A DNA stretch of 8,642 nt. It comes from Rhodospirillales bacterium. GTDB taxonomy: Bacteria > Pseudomonadota > Gammaproteobacteria > Steroidobacterales > Rariloculaceae. The position numbers were made by a program, and so were the translations under genes. The stretch is from assembly GCA_024640665.1 (NCBI GenBank), contig JAHEEO010000134.1, positions 1-8,642 on the forward strand. Reading direction: 5' to 3'. Under the pieces are notes generated by a model. The model saw nothing but the letters and a program-made list of their open reading frames with translations. It was not told the origin of the DNA and searched no databases. Below, piece by piece: positions 1 to 7,028 of the stretch. How positions within the stretch are numbered: position 1 is the stretch's first letter; every line of letters begins with the position of its first letter.

Positions 1-358
1 CGGCCTGGGCCTGCGCAAGATCGATTTCTTCGTGCCGTCCGGCGAGGACTTCGAGAGCTTGGTTGCGGGCTTCTAATGCCGCTTCTTCGTCGAGATCGTC
101 GCCGCGCATAGCGCTGTCAGCCAGTACAGTCACTAAATGGGGTTGGATCTCCATGATCCCACCGGTGATATAGAAGTAGTGTTCTTCGCCGCCGGTTACC
201 TGGACGCGGACTTCGCCCGGCTTGAGGTTGGTCAGTAACGGGGCGTGTCGCGGCGCAATGCCCAATTCACCCATCTTTGCAGGGGCGAAGACCATCTCTG
301 CATCTCCGGAGAAAATCTCTCCTTCGGCGCTGACGATTTCGACACGGATCGTGGACAT
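1..358 (-). CDS. atpC: F1F0 ATP synthase subunit epsilon, 3' end cut off by window edge
   Basis: The reading frame runs from ATG at 358 to the window edge: 119 codons without a stop. It encodes the epsilon subunit of F1, which binds gamma and the c-ring, belongs to the rotor, and can inhibit ATP hydrolysis through its C-terminal helices. The N-terminal beta-sandwich is recognisable (MSTIRVEIVSAEGEIFSG, the MGELGIAPRHAPLL stretch, then the YFYITGGIMEIQPHLVTVLAD stretch broken here as YFYITGG and VTVLAD). The start of the C-terminal helical hairpin follows (AMRGDDLDEEAALEA). Bacterial epsilon is usually about 135-142 aa, so roughly 20 residues are missing off the left edge. An in-frame TAG lies directly before the ATG, which fixes the start, and GGGA sits 8 nt upstream as a ribosome site. 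It follows atpD after 36 nt and closes the atp operon. No terminator can be seen because the gene end is outside the window. Confidence 0.96.
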   Translation of the reverse strand, partial: MSTIRVEIVSAEGEIFSGDAEMVFAPAKMGELGIAPRHAPLLTNLKPGEVRVQVTGGEEHYFYITGGIMEIQPHLVTVLADSAMRGDDLDEEAALEARNQALEVLAGRHEEIDLAQAQA

Positions 359-394
359 CTATAGATTCCCGTAGGCTAACGCGTGATGGCTGCT

Positions 395-1768
395 TTATTG
401 CAGTGACTTTGCTTTCTCTTCTGCTTCTTCGATGCTACCGACCATATAGAACGCTTGCTCTGGCAAATGATCCATTTCTCCGTCAACAATCGCTTTAAAG
501 CCGCGAATGGTGTCCTTCAATGAAACGTATTTGCCAGGCTGACCGGTAAACGTTTCTGCCACTGAAAACGGCTGCGACAAGAAACGCTGGACCTTGCGAG
601 CGCGCAATACGACTTGCTTGTCCTCTTCTGAAAGCTCATCCATACCCAAAATGGCGATGATGTCCTGCAACTCTTTATAACGCTGCAGCACCGCCTGAGT
701 TCCTCGCGCTACGTCGTAATGCTCTTGGCCGATGACGTTCGGATCAAGCAGACGACTGGTCGAGTCGAGCGGGTCAACCGCCGGATAGATGCCGAGTTCA
801 GCAATTTGTCGTGACAGCACCAGTGTCGCATCGAGATGGGCAAAAGTTGTAGCGGGTGACGGATCTGTCAAATCGTCCGCTGGAACGTATACGGCCTGAA
901 ACGACGTGATCGAACCGGTCTTCGTCGAAGTAATTCGCTCCTGCAACACGCCCATTTCTTCTGCAAGTGTTGGTTGGTAACCCACCGCCGAGGGCATTCG
1001 GCCGAGCAGCGCCGAAACTTCCGTTCCAGCCAGTGTGTAACGATAGATATTATCGATAAACATCAACACGTCCTGACCTTCGTCACGGAAATACTCCGAT
1101 ATAGTCAAACCTGTTAGCGCGACTCTGAGGCGGTTGCCTGGAGGCTCGTTCATCTGACCGAAAACAAGCGCCACCTTATCGAGCACGCCAGCTTCGTCCA
1201 TTTCATGATAGAAGTCGTTACCTTCTCGCGTCCGTTCACCGACACCGGCAAACACCGAGTAACCACCATGCTCTTTGGCAATGTTGTTGATGAGCTCGAG
1301 CAGCGTTACCGTCTTACCGACGCCGGCGCCACCAAACAAGCCAATCTTGCCGCCCTTTGAAATTGGCATGATCAGGTCGATCACTTTAACGCCGGTTTCG
1401 AGCAACTCTACAGCGGTAGCTTGATCTTCGTAAGCAGGCGCCTCGCGGTGGATTGGCCACTTGTGTTCGCTGGTAACCGGGCCCGCATCGTCGATAGGCT
1501 CGCCAAGCACGTTCATGATGCGCCCGAGCGTTTTCTCGCCAACCGGCACCATGATCGGGCTGCCGGTATTAGAGACCGACAAACCTCGGCGCAAGCCTTC
1601 GCTCGCACCCATTGCAATGGTTCGGACGACACCGTCGCCGAGTTGCTGCTGCACCTCAAGCGTTAATTCGCGGTCATCGAGCTTGAGCGCGTCATAGACC
1701 TTGGGAATCGAATCGCGAGGAAACTCTACGTCGACTACCGCGCCGATGACTTGAACAATCGTACCCAT
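395..1768 (-). CDS. atpD: F1F0 ATP synthase subunit beta (catalytic)
   Basis: This is the catalytic beta subunit of F1, which makes ATP from ADP and phosphate as gamma rotates. The 457-aa product matches the usual length of about 460 aa. Visible in order are the N-terminal barrel (GTIVQVIGAVVDVEF), the P-loop GGAGVGKT at about residues 146-153, the GERTREGND motif with catalytic Glu at about 178, the Walker B region ending FIDNIYRYTLAG, the SALLGRMPSAVGYQPTLAEE segment, and the C-terminal DELSEED lever at about 377-383. The start is chosen at ATG 1768. A TTG codon at 1771 is also in frame and would add one residue, but homologues fit the ATG and AGGG lies 9 nt before it. The stop is TAA. The gene follows atpG after 19 nt and precedes atpC by 36 nt. 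No key residue is missing. Confidence 0.98.
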   Translation of the reverse strand: MGTIVQVIGAVVDVEFPRDSIPKVYDALKLDDRELTLEVQQQLGDGVVRTIAMGASEGLRRGLSVSNTGSPIMVPVGEKTLGRIMNVLGEPIDDAGPVTSEHKWPIHREAPAYEDQATAVELLETGVKVIDLIMPISKGGKIGLFGGAGVGKTVTLLELINNIAKEHGGYSVFAGVGERTREGNDFYHEMDEAGVLDKVALVFGQMNEPPGNRLRVALTGLTISEYFRDEGQDVLMFIDNIYRYTLAGTEVSALLGRMPSAVGYQPTLAEEMGVLQERITSTKTGSITSFQAVYVPADDLTDPSPATTFAHLDATLVLSRQIAELGIYPAVDPLDSTSRLLDPNVIGQEHYDVARGTQAVLQRYKELQDIIAILGMDELSEEDKQVVLRARKVQRFLSQPFSVAETFTGQPGKYVSLKDTIRGFKAIVDGEMDHLPEQAFYMVGSIEEAEEKAKSLQ

Positions 1769-1787
1769 CAATCTCTACCCTATATAT

Positions 1788-2648
1788 TTAAACTGCTGCT
1801 GCGCCGCTGACGATTTCGGCAATTTCTTGCGTGATCGCTGCTTGACGCGCTTTGTTATATTGCAACTGAAGCCCTTCAATGAACTTGCCTGCGTTTTCGG
1901 TTGCAGACTTCATTGCCACCATCTTGGCCGCCATCTCGCAGGCCACGTTCTCGACAACGGCCCTGTATACCTGCGACTCGATATACCGATCGAGCACCGT
2001 CTCCAAGACATCAGATGCGCTGGGCTCGTAGATATAGTCCCAGTGATCCTGCAATGCATCTTTGTCTATGGGCTCAACGGGCAACAGCGTGCTGATTTCC
2101 GGTTGCTGACTCATCGTATTTACGAAGACGTTGTGGACCAGAAAGAGCCGATCGATAGAGCCATCGCGGTACGCTTCAGTCATCGTCGCAATCGCACCAA
2201 TCAAATCGACAACGTGCGGCGCCTCGTTTAGATGCGTGGTAACCGCCGTGATATTGACGTCGAGCCTGCGAAAATAGGCGGCACCCTTTGCGCCAACGAT
2301 GCAGAGATCCGTTTCCACGCCTTTTTCTTTCCAACTCCGCAAGTCGGCAACGATTGGCCGAAACAAGTTGACATTCAGTGAGCCGCACAAGCCTCGGTCG
2401 GAAGTGACGACGATGTAGCCGACTCGTTTAACTTCACGCGTGTCGAGATAAGGATGATGTTCGTCCGGATTAGCTTCGGACAAGTGGCCTATGACCGTGC
2501 GCATACGCTCAGCATAGGGTCGCGACGCTTCCATTCGCTCTGCGGTACGGCGCAATTTGGACGCCGCAACCATTTGCATGGCGCGCGTAATCTTCTGCGT
2601 GTTCTTAACGCTCGCAATCTTGGTGCGGATTTCTTTGCCGCTAGCCAT
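1788..2648 (-). CDS. atpG: F1F0 ATP synthase subunit gamma (central stalk)
   Basis: Gamma is the rotating central shaft that couples the c-ring to the three catalytic beta sites. The 286-aa product is almost exactly the length of the E. coli protein. The N-terminal coiled-coil helix carries the family signature (MASGKEIRTKIASVKNTQKI, then TRAMQMVAASKLRR). The middle Rossmann-like domain includes the VTSDRGLCGSLN motif. The C-terminal helix ends NKARQAAITQEIAEIVSG, the part that sits inside the alpha3beta3 hexamer. The ATG directly abuts the TAG stop of atpA (TAGATG, no gap), so gamma is probably translated by ribosomes finishing alpha; a GGGAA within the end of atpA could serve as ribosome site. 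The gene ends 19 nt before atpD. Confidence 0.98.
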   Translation of the reverse strand: MASGKEIRTKIASVKNTQKITRAMQMVAASKLRRTAERMEASRPYAERMRTVIGHLSEANPDEHHPYLDTREVKRVGYIVVTSDRGLCGSLNVNLFRPIVADLRSWKEKGVETDLCIVGAKGAAYFRRLDVNITAVTTHLNEAPHVVDLIGAIATMTEAYRDGSIDRLFLVHNVFVNTMSQQPEISTLLPVEPIDKDALQDHWDYIYEPSASDVLETVLDRYIESQVYRAVVENVACEMAAKMVAMKSATENAGKFIEGLQLQYNKARQAAITQEIAEIVSGAAAV

Positions 2649-4190
2649 CTAGTATGTTCCCGACTCTTTGAACCCTTCGGCCAAACCACGTAAACCAGCA
2701 GCGATGTCATCGCCGAATTCACCGGTGGAATTGATCTGATCCAGCAGATCCTGATGGTTCGCCCGCGCATAGGCATGCAAGGCTTTTTCGTAGGCGACAA
2801 CTTTTTCGACCGGCACTTCATCTACAAAGCCTTCATTGACCGCAAACAAGGAGACGGCCATTTCCGCCACCGACAACGGCGCGTATTGCATTTGCTTCAT
2901 AAGTTCTGTCACGCGCTGACCGCGTTCGAGCTGTGCTCGTGTCGTGTTATCGAGATCGGACGCGAACTGCGCGAATGCCGCGAGTTCGCGATACTGTGCC
3001 AAGGCGAGGCGGACACCCCCGCCGAGCTTCTTGATAATTTTGGTTTGTGCGGAGCCGCCCACGCGTGAGACTGAAAGGCCGGCGTTAATGGCTGGGCGAA
3101 TGCCGGCATTGAATAAATCAGTTTCCAGATAAATTTGGCCGTCGGTAATGGAGATGACATTCGTCGGCACGAACGCGGACACGTCGCCCGCTTGTGTTTC
3201 AATGATAGGCAGTGCCGTTAATGAGCCTGTCTTACCCTTAATTGCGCCATTCGTGGCTCGTTCAACGTATTTGGCGTTTACTCGTGCAGCACGTTCCAGT
3301 AAGCGTGAGTGCAGGTAGAACACATCACCCGGATAGGCTTCACGACCCGGAGGCCGGCGCAACAACAGCGATACTTGACGATACGCCCAGGCCTGCTTGG
3401 TCAGGTCGTCATAAATAATCAGGGCGTCTTCGCCGATGTCGCGGAAGTATTCACCCATCGAGCAGCCACTATACGGTGCAATGTATTGCAAGGCGGCTGA
3501 TTCAGCGGCCGTAGCCGCAACGACGATGGTGTGATCCATTGCGCCATGTTCTTCCAGCTTGCGAACCACGTTGGCAACGGTCGAGTTCTTCTGACCGATA
3601 GCAACGTATATGCATTTAATACCGGTGCCTTTCTGGTTGATGATGGTGTCAATCGCAACAGCCGTCTTGCCGGTTTGGCGATCGCCAATGATCAACTCAC
3701 GCTGGCCACGGCCAACGGGCACCATCGAGTCAATGGATTTAAGCCCCGTCTGCACCGGCTGATCCACTGACTTACGATCGATAACGCCGGGCGCTACCTT
3801 TTCAATAGGCGCACTATGCTGAGTCTCGATGGGCCCTTTGCCATCGATAGGCTCGCCCAGCGAGTTTACGACTCGGCCAAGCAGTGCCTCGCCAACGGGC
3901 ACTTCGAGAATACGCCCCGTTGTCTTGGCAACATCGCCTTCTGAAATATGCTTGTACTCGCCGAGCACCACAGCACCGACGGAGTCTTGCTCCAAGTTGA
4001 GCGCTAAGCCGAAGCTGCCGCCGGGAAACTCGATCATTTCGCCGTACTGGACATCTGCCAGCCCGTGAATTCGAACGATACCGTCAGTCAGTGCAATGAT
4101 TGTTCCGACATCTCGCGCTTCGGACTTTGAATCGAAGTTTTGAATGCGTTGGCGGATCAGATCGCTGATTTCCGATGCTTTGAGTGACAT
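2649..4190 (-). CDS. atpA: F1F0 ATP synthase subunit alpha
   Basis: Alpha forms the non-catalytic nucleotide-binding positions of the F1 hexamer and lends an arginine finger to the catalytic site of beta. The product is 513 aa, the same length as E. coli alpha. The N-terminal helix (LKASEISDLIRQRIQNFD), which docks delta, is intact. The P-loop GDRQTGKT is at 169-176, the Walker B-like segment ALIIYDDLTKQAWAYRQ is at about 256-272, and the arginine finger is Arg376 in GLSVSRVGGSAQTK. Start ATG at 4190 is preceded by GAGGGAAACAA, a clear Shine-Dalgarno sequence, and lies 11 nt after the atpH stop. The TAG stop abuts the atpG start. There is no frameshift or missing motif. Confidence 0.98.
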   Translation of the reverse strand: MSLKASEISDLIRQRIQNFDSKSEARDVGTIIALTDGIVRIHGLADVQYGEMIEFPGGSFGLALNLEQDSVGAVVLGEYKHISEGDVAKTTGRILEVPVGEALLGRVVNSLGEPIDGKGPIETQHSAPIEKVAPGVIDRKSVDQPVQTGLKSIDSMVPVGRGQRELIIGDRQTGKTAVAIDTIINQKGTGIKCIYVAIGQKNSTVANVVRKLEEHGAMDHTIVVAATAAESAALQYIAPYSGCSMGEYFRDIGEDALIIYDDLTKQAWAYRQVSLLLRRPPGREAYPGDVFYLHSRLLERAARVNAKYVERATNGAIKGKTGSLTALPIIETQAGDVSAFVPTNVISITDGQIYLETDLFNAGIRPAINAGLSVSRVGGSAQTKIIKKLGGGVRLALAQYRELAAFAQFASDLDNTTRAQLERGQRVTELMKQMQYAPLSVAEMAVSLFAVNEGFVDEVPVEKVVAYEKALHAYARANHQDLLDQINSTGEFGDDIAAGLRGLAEGFKESGTY

Positions 4191-4201
4191 TTGTTTCCCT
4201 C

Positions 4202-4756
4202 TTAGTCGAGCAACGATTCGGTCAGCCGCTGAAGGCGGCTGCGCACGGAACCATCGATCACCATGTCGTCTGCTTGAATGACTGCGCCGCCTACCAGCGC
4301 CTCGTCTACCCTTTGTTCTAATTCGACTTTGCGTCCCAGCTTCCGCTGCAAGGACTCTATAAGTGCAGTGGCCTGACCATGATCTAACGCCGTCGCCGAC
4401 GTGATCGTGACGTTAACCTTCTGTTCGGCCTGCATCTTTAGCTGGTCGAACTGTTTAGAAATTTCACTGAGCACTACCAGGCGATTGTTTTCGCTGAGCA
4501 GGCCAAGCAAGTTGGCGCCCTGAGGCGTAGCGAACATGGCCGCGCCTGGAACGTCCGCACATATTGCGGCAACAAATTGTGCTCGATCGGTATCGTGCAG
4601 TTCCGGCCGGCCAAGATAGGCTCGCGCGGCACTCTCATCGACAACGTTCGCTGCCGCCGCCAGCGACGCAGACCATTGGTCCAATTCGCCAGCGGACTGC
4701 GCGATATCGAAAATCGCTCGCGCGTATGGCCTGGCCAGTGTTCCGAAATCTGCCAT
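4202..4756 (-). CDS. atpH: F1F0 ATP synthase subunit delta (peripheral stalk, OSCP-type)
   Basis: Delta sits on top of F1 and ties the alpha N-termini to the b-subunit dimer, completing the stator. The 184-aa product is a little longer than the 177 aa of E. coli. The N-terminal helical domain begins MADFGTLARPYARAIFDIAQ, a typical delta/OSCP opening. The C-terminal domain contains NVTITSATAL, LGRKVELEQRVDEALVGG and finally DMVIDGSVRSRLQRL, the most conserved stretch of the family. The middle part is poorly conserved, as is usual. ATG at 4756 lies 12 nt after the atpF stop, with only a modest AGGCG upstream, so coupling to atpF is likely. It precedes atpA by 11 nt. Confidence 0.96.
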   Translation of the reverse strand: MADFGTLARPYARAIFDIAQSAGELDQWSASLAAAANVVDESAARAYLGRPELHDTDRAQFVAAICADVPGAAMFATPQGANLLGLLSENNRLVVLSEISKQFDQLKMQAEQKVNVTITSATALDHGQATALIESLQRKLGRKVELEQRVDEALVGGAVIQADDMVIDGSVRSRLQRLTESLLD

Positions 4757-4768
4757 TGCTAATTGCGC

Positions 4769-5239
4769 CTACAGCTCACTGGCGAGCTGATCGAGCAGGT
4801 CGCGATGCGCACTCGCGTCAATTTCTCGAGCCAGCACGCGCTCGGCACCCGCGACTGCGATTGCAGCGACCTGATTGCGCAATTCATCACGCGCTCGGCT
4901 TTTGTCGAGTTCAATTTGCGCATGTCCGGCATCCACTTCACGCTGCCGTGCCGCGACGCCTTCTGCCCGAGCTTCCTCAACAATGCCATTGGCACGCGTA
5001 TTAGCTTGGTCGACAATGCCTCGAGCGCGATCCCGAGCCTCTGCCACGATGCGGTCAACCTGCGACTGCGCGTCGCTCAAGCTGTTTTGCCCGCGCTCCG
5101 CAGCAGCCAAACCGTCGGCTATTTCTTTTTGCCGAGTCTCTATGGCATCAATCAAGGGCGGCCAAATGAACTTCATGCAGAACCAAACGAAAACGATCAT
5201 TGCGATCGATTGGCCAATCAGAGTTAGATTGAAATCCAC
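4769..5239 (-). CDS. atpF: F1F0 ATP synthase subunit b (peripheral stalk, membrane anchor)
   Basis: Subunit b forms the dimeric stator arm linking membrane subunit a to delta and alpha. The product is 156 aa, the same length as in E. coli. One N-terminal membrane helix spans about residues 5-26 (LTLIGQSIAMIVFVWFCMKF), followed by the conserved WPPL hinge at 27-30. A long charged helix with coiled-coil character follows (EARDRARGIVDQANTRANGI and onward), ending NQVAAIAVAGAERVL and DQLASEL, which bind delta. The start is GTG at 5239. It is supported by a strong AAGGAG at 5247-5252 with 7-nt spacing and by alignment with the E. coli N-terminus; no ATG fits. It lies 35 nt after atpE and 12 nt before atpH. 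Confidence 0.97.
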   Translation of the reverse strand: MDFNLTLIGQSIAMIVFVWFCMKFIWPPLIDAIETRQKEIADGLAAAERGQNSLSDAQSQVDRIVAEARDRARGIVDQANTRANGIVEEARAEGVAARQREVDAGHAQIELDKSRARDELRNQVAAIAVAGAERVLAREIDASAHRDLLDQLASEL

Positions 5240-5246
5240 GTGGATT

Positions 5247-5252
5247 CTCCTT
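5247..5252 (-). promoter_or_regulatory. Strong ribosome binding site deciding the GTG start of atpF
   Basis: The minus strand reads AAGGAG seven bases before the GTG at 5239. It is the best Shine-Dalgarno match noticed in the window and supports initiation at a non-ATG codon, because no ATG lies close to this point in the same frame. Confidence 0.85.
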
Positions 5253-5274
5253 AGTGCTCTAGTTCGACCTTAAA

Positions 5275-5544
5275 TCAGCCGCCGACCGCATTTTGAAGCG
5301 ACGTCACGAAAGGGTTAGCGAACGTGAACAGCAAGGCGATACCGACACCAATCATTGCGATAACGTCGAGGAACGCCACGACGAGGAACAATTGAGTGCG
5401 CAACATCGGGGCAAGTTCAGGCTGACGCGCCGAACTCTCGAGGAATTTACCACCGAGCAATCCCATGCCGATTGCAACACCAAGGGCGCCAAAGCCGAGG
5501 ATAATTGCGACCGAAATCGCGGTCATGCCAATTACAGTTTCCAT
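5275..5544 (-). CDS. atpE: F1F0 ATP synthase subunit c (proton-carrying rotor ring)
   Basis: This is the small hairpin proteolipid whose oligomer forms the rotating ring in the membrane. The 89-aa product has two membrane helices (about 8-31 and 48-76) joined by the polar loop ARQPELAP, which contacts gamma and epsilon. Helix 1 carries the glycine-rich packing motif GFGALGVAIGMGLLGG. Helix 2 carries the ion-binding carboxylate Asp60 (VAFLDVIAMIGVG). No Ser/Thr follows the acid, and helix 1 lacks the Gln/Glu of sodium enzymes, so proton coupling is inferred. The proline found three residues after the acid in E. coli is Ala here, a difference also seen in pseudomonad-type c subunits. The C-terminal tail is about 10 residues longer than in E. 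coli. Start ATG is fixed by an in-frame TAG just before it and GGGAGA 8 nt upstream. Confidence 0.98.
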   Translation of the reverse strand: METVIGMTAISVAIILGFGALGVAIGMGLLGGKFLESSARQPELAPMLRTQLFLVVAFLDVIAMIGVGIALLFTFANPFVTSLQNAVGG

Positions 5545-5590
5545 CTATCAAGTCTCCCGTCGAAGATTCAGTTCATTTATTAAAGATATG
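5545..5590 (-). promoter_or_regulatory. atpE translation initiation region, possible enhancer
   Basis: This is the largest gap inside the atp operon (51 nt in total between atpB and atpE). On the minus strand it has an A/T-rich stretch with ATCTTTAATAAATG and ACTGAATCTTC, then GGGAGA at 5553-5558, then the ATG of atpE. In E. coli a U/A-rich leader with a similar arrangement just ahead of atpE is known to raise subunit c translation to meet its high stoichiometry. The resemblance here is by eye, and the enhancer role is inferred. Confidence 0.5.
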
Positions 5591-5595
5591 GGGCA

Positions 5596-6465
5596 TTAAT
5601 GCTCAGTTGCATGTGCACCGTTCAGATAAACGATCGTGAGCATCATGAACACGAAAGCTTGCAGCGTCACCACAAGTATGTGGAACACAGCCCATGCAAA
5701 ATGCAGCGGCAATTGCCATATGCCGACCAGCGCGATCAATATAAAAATGAGCTCGCCGGCAAACATATTGCCAAAGAGTCGCAGCGAGTGAGATACGGGC
5801 CGGGCAATCAATGCCACGCCCTCTAATATGAAATTGAACGCGATAATGAAAGGTGCGGCCAATAAGCCCAAGCCCTTCGTCGGCGGCGCAATAGGATTCA
5901 GAGTCAGCTCTTTCAGGAAGCCAATGGGCCCTTTTATTTTCAGTGAATAATAGATTGTCAGCAAAAACACTGAAATGGATAGGCCGAAAGTGACATTGAT
6001 GTCTGTGGTAGGCACGACCTTCATATAGCTGATGCCCATCATGCTGCCCGCGGCTGGCAACCAATCGACGGGGATCAGGTCCATCGTGTTCATCAGGACC
6101 ACCCATATGAAAATGGTCAAACTCAAAGGTGCGATGACTTTGTTCTTGCCGGAGAAGCCGTCTTTCACTGAACCGTCAACGAAATCAATGATTAATTCGA
6201 TAAAAGCCTGAAATTTACCTGGCTGACCGGTCGTAGCCCGCTTTGCTGCGCGGCCAAACAGCCAAAGAAATACGACACCCAGAACAACGGCGAAGAACAT
6301 GGAGTCGACATTGAGTGTCATGAAACCGCTGCAATGATTCCACACCCACTCACCATGGTCTCGGCATACCTGCAGGTTCTGCAGATGATGTTCGATGTAC
6401 TCGCCGGCCGATTCGTAATGAGGCCAGCCTGCGTGGGCTGCTTCTTCTGCGGCTTCGTGTTCCAT
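5596..6465 (-). CDS. atpB: F1F0 ATP synthase subunit a (proton channel stator)
   Basis: Subunit a provides the two half-channels through which protons reach and leave the c-ring. The product is 289 aa, against 271 in E. coli. The opening GEYIEHHLQNLQV matches the periplasmic N-terminus of the family, which supports ATG 6465. Later come the NVDSMFFAVVLGVVF helix, GQPGKFQAFIELIIDFVDGS, KNKVIAPLSLTIFIWVVLMN, the FLKELTLNP loop, and the essential Arg229 in SLRLFGNMFAGELIF (E. coli Arg210), with Glu238, His262 and Gln269 matching E. coli Glu219, His245 and Gln252. Five or six membrane helices can be seen. Two points are odd: His226-Ser227 stand in place of the usual Leu-Gly/Ala just before Arg229, and two cysteines (34 and 45) lie in the periplasmic N-terminal part. 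The start is 3 nt after the atpI stop (TAGGGAATG), so translation is probably coupled. Confidence 0.97.
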   Translation of the reverse strand: MEHEAAEEAAHAGWPHYESAGEYIEHHLQNLQVCRDHGEWVWNHCSGFMTLNVDSMFFAVVLGVVFLWLFGRAAKRATTGQPGKFQAFIELIIDFVDGSVKDGFSGKNKVIAPLSLTIFIWVVLMNTMDLIPVDWLPAAGSMMGISYMKVVPTTDINVTFGLSISVFLLTIYYSLKIKGPIGFLKELTLNPIAPPTKGLGLLAAPFIIAFNFILEGVALIARPVSHSLRLFGNMFAGELIFILIALVGIWQLPLHFAWAVFHILVVTLQAFVFMMLTIVYLNGAHATEH

Positions 6466-6468
6466 TCC

Positions 6469-6870
6469 CTAGCTCGTCGTCATCACGTTGTCGTTAGCAC
6501 GCCGTGAAAGAAACAGCGCAACCAAAATTACCCAGTGCGTAGCAATGTAGCCGCAAAAAACGGCCAGCGCTGAGATCGGTCGAACGAGCGCGAAGATTGC
6601 GCCGAACAACATAACCGTCAGCAATAACTTACCAATTTCACCGATCCACGCTGAACGCATCAGCGCGCCTGGCGCAGCCCTCATCAGCCTAGCGGCTAGA
6701 AACGCGTTCGGCGCAAAAGCCGTAATTCCGCCAAGCAGCACGGAAACCCCTATCACGCGCCCCAGCCACATCCCGGCGATCGTCGCTGCAGCAACGCTCA
6801 ACAAGACCTGAGCGAACAGTGTAAACGGCACAATGTGTCGGCCGTCGGCTCCGATAACGGAAGTCGCCAT
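6469..6870 (-). CDS. atpI: ATP synthase subunit I (assembly factor, membrane protein)
   Basis: AtpI is a small membrane protein encoded first in many atp operons. It is not part of the final enzyme; in studied bacteria it helps c-ring assembly or stability and is often dispensable. The 133-aa product has four hydrophobic segments (about 15-36, 38-61, 78-98 and 101-122). It carries the family motifs GGITAFAPNAFLAARLMR near 47-64 and IGEIGKLLLTVMLFGAIF near 76-93. The tail (RRANDNVMTTS) is polar. Start ATG 6870 has AGG a few bases upstream; a purine-rich GAGG lies further back. It follows the putative atp promoter and ends 3 nt before atpB. The family is poorly conserved, but motifs and position make the call firm. 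Confidence 0.93.
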   Translation of the reverse strand: MATSVIGADGRHIVPFTLFAQVLLSVAAATIAGMWLGRVIGVSVLLGGITAFAPNAFLAARLMRAAPGALMRSAWIGEIGKLLLTVMLFGAIFALVRPISALAVFCGYIATHWVILVALFLSRRANDNVMTTS

Positions 6871-6905
6871 TTAGCCTGCCCGCCTCTTCGCTCGGGGACT
6901 GCCCT

Positions 6906-6927
6906 GTTGGATTCGTCCAGTTGGATT
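6906..6927. repeat. Short direct repeat in the atp leader
   Basis: GTTGGATT occurs at 6906-6913 and again at 6920-6927, a 14-bp period, within the leader of atpI. It may be chance; no function is assigned. Confidence 0.3.
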
Positions 6928-6988
6928 TCGGATGAGCTCGCGCTACCCGGCAATGCCACGCTGCTTGCGCGGCGCGATTCAGCCGATC

Positions 6989-7017
6989 ATTTTAAGCAGT
7001 CGCGGTTGGCTAAGCAA
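6989..7017 (-). promoter_or_regulatory. Putative sigma70 promoter for the atp operon
   Basis: On the minus strand TTGCTT (7012-7017) and TAAAAT (6989-6994) are separated by exactly 17 bp. The -10 box matches the consensus at five of six bases and the -35 box at three of six (the TTG part). Transcription would start near 6981-6983, leaving a leader of about 110 nt before atpI. The position ahead of the nine-gene operon supports the assignment. It was found by eye only. Confidence 0.55.
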
Positions 7018-7028
7018 CACACAACCGC
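7002..7028. repeat. 7-bp inverted repeat overlapping the atp promoter
   Basis: GCGGTTG at 7002-7008 is perfectly complemented by CAACCGC at 7022-7028, with a 13-bp centre. It begins 9 bp after the parB stop codon and covers the -35 box and most of the spacer of the putative atp promoter. It could be a protein-binding dyad or a weak mRNA hairpin at the end of the parAB message. It is not followed by a T-run, so a standard intrinsic terminator is unlikely. Confidence 0.45.

Noticed and set aside
891..912. CTGAAACGACGTGAT as a parS site
   Set aside because: It contains pieces resembling parS (TGAAAC, ACGTGA) but they are not arranged as the 16-bp palindrome, and it lies inside atpD coding sequence.
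1769..1771. TTG as the start of atpD
   Set aside because: It would add only one residue before an ATG that fits the family N-terminus; the ATG at 1768 is preferred, although spacing from AGGG does not exclude TTG.
4763..5227. Plus-strand open frame of 154 codons antisense to atpF
   Set aside because: It lies wholly opposite atpF, which is supported by homology along its length. The product resembles no known family.
5275..5544. Loss of the helix-2 proline in subunit c as a novelty
   Set aside because: The residue three positions after the proton-binding Asp is Ala instead of the E. coli Pro, but pseudomonad-type c subunits also lack Pro there, so it is a lineage trait.
5603..6106. Minus-strand 167-codon frame inside atpB in another frame
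   Set aside because: It is an out-of-frame reading of atpB. The true frame has all subunit a motifs, so there is no sign of a frameshift or an overlapping gene.
6885..6910. GGGCAGTCCC stem as an attenuator or terminator in the atp leader
   Set aside because: The stem is only three base pairs with no following T-run, so it is too weak to support a call.
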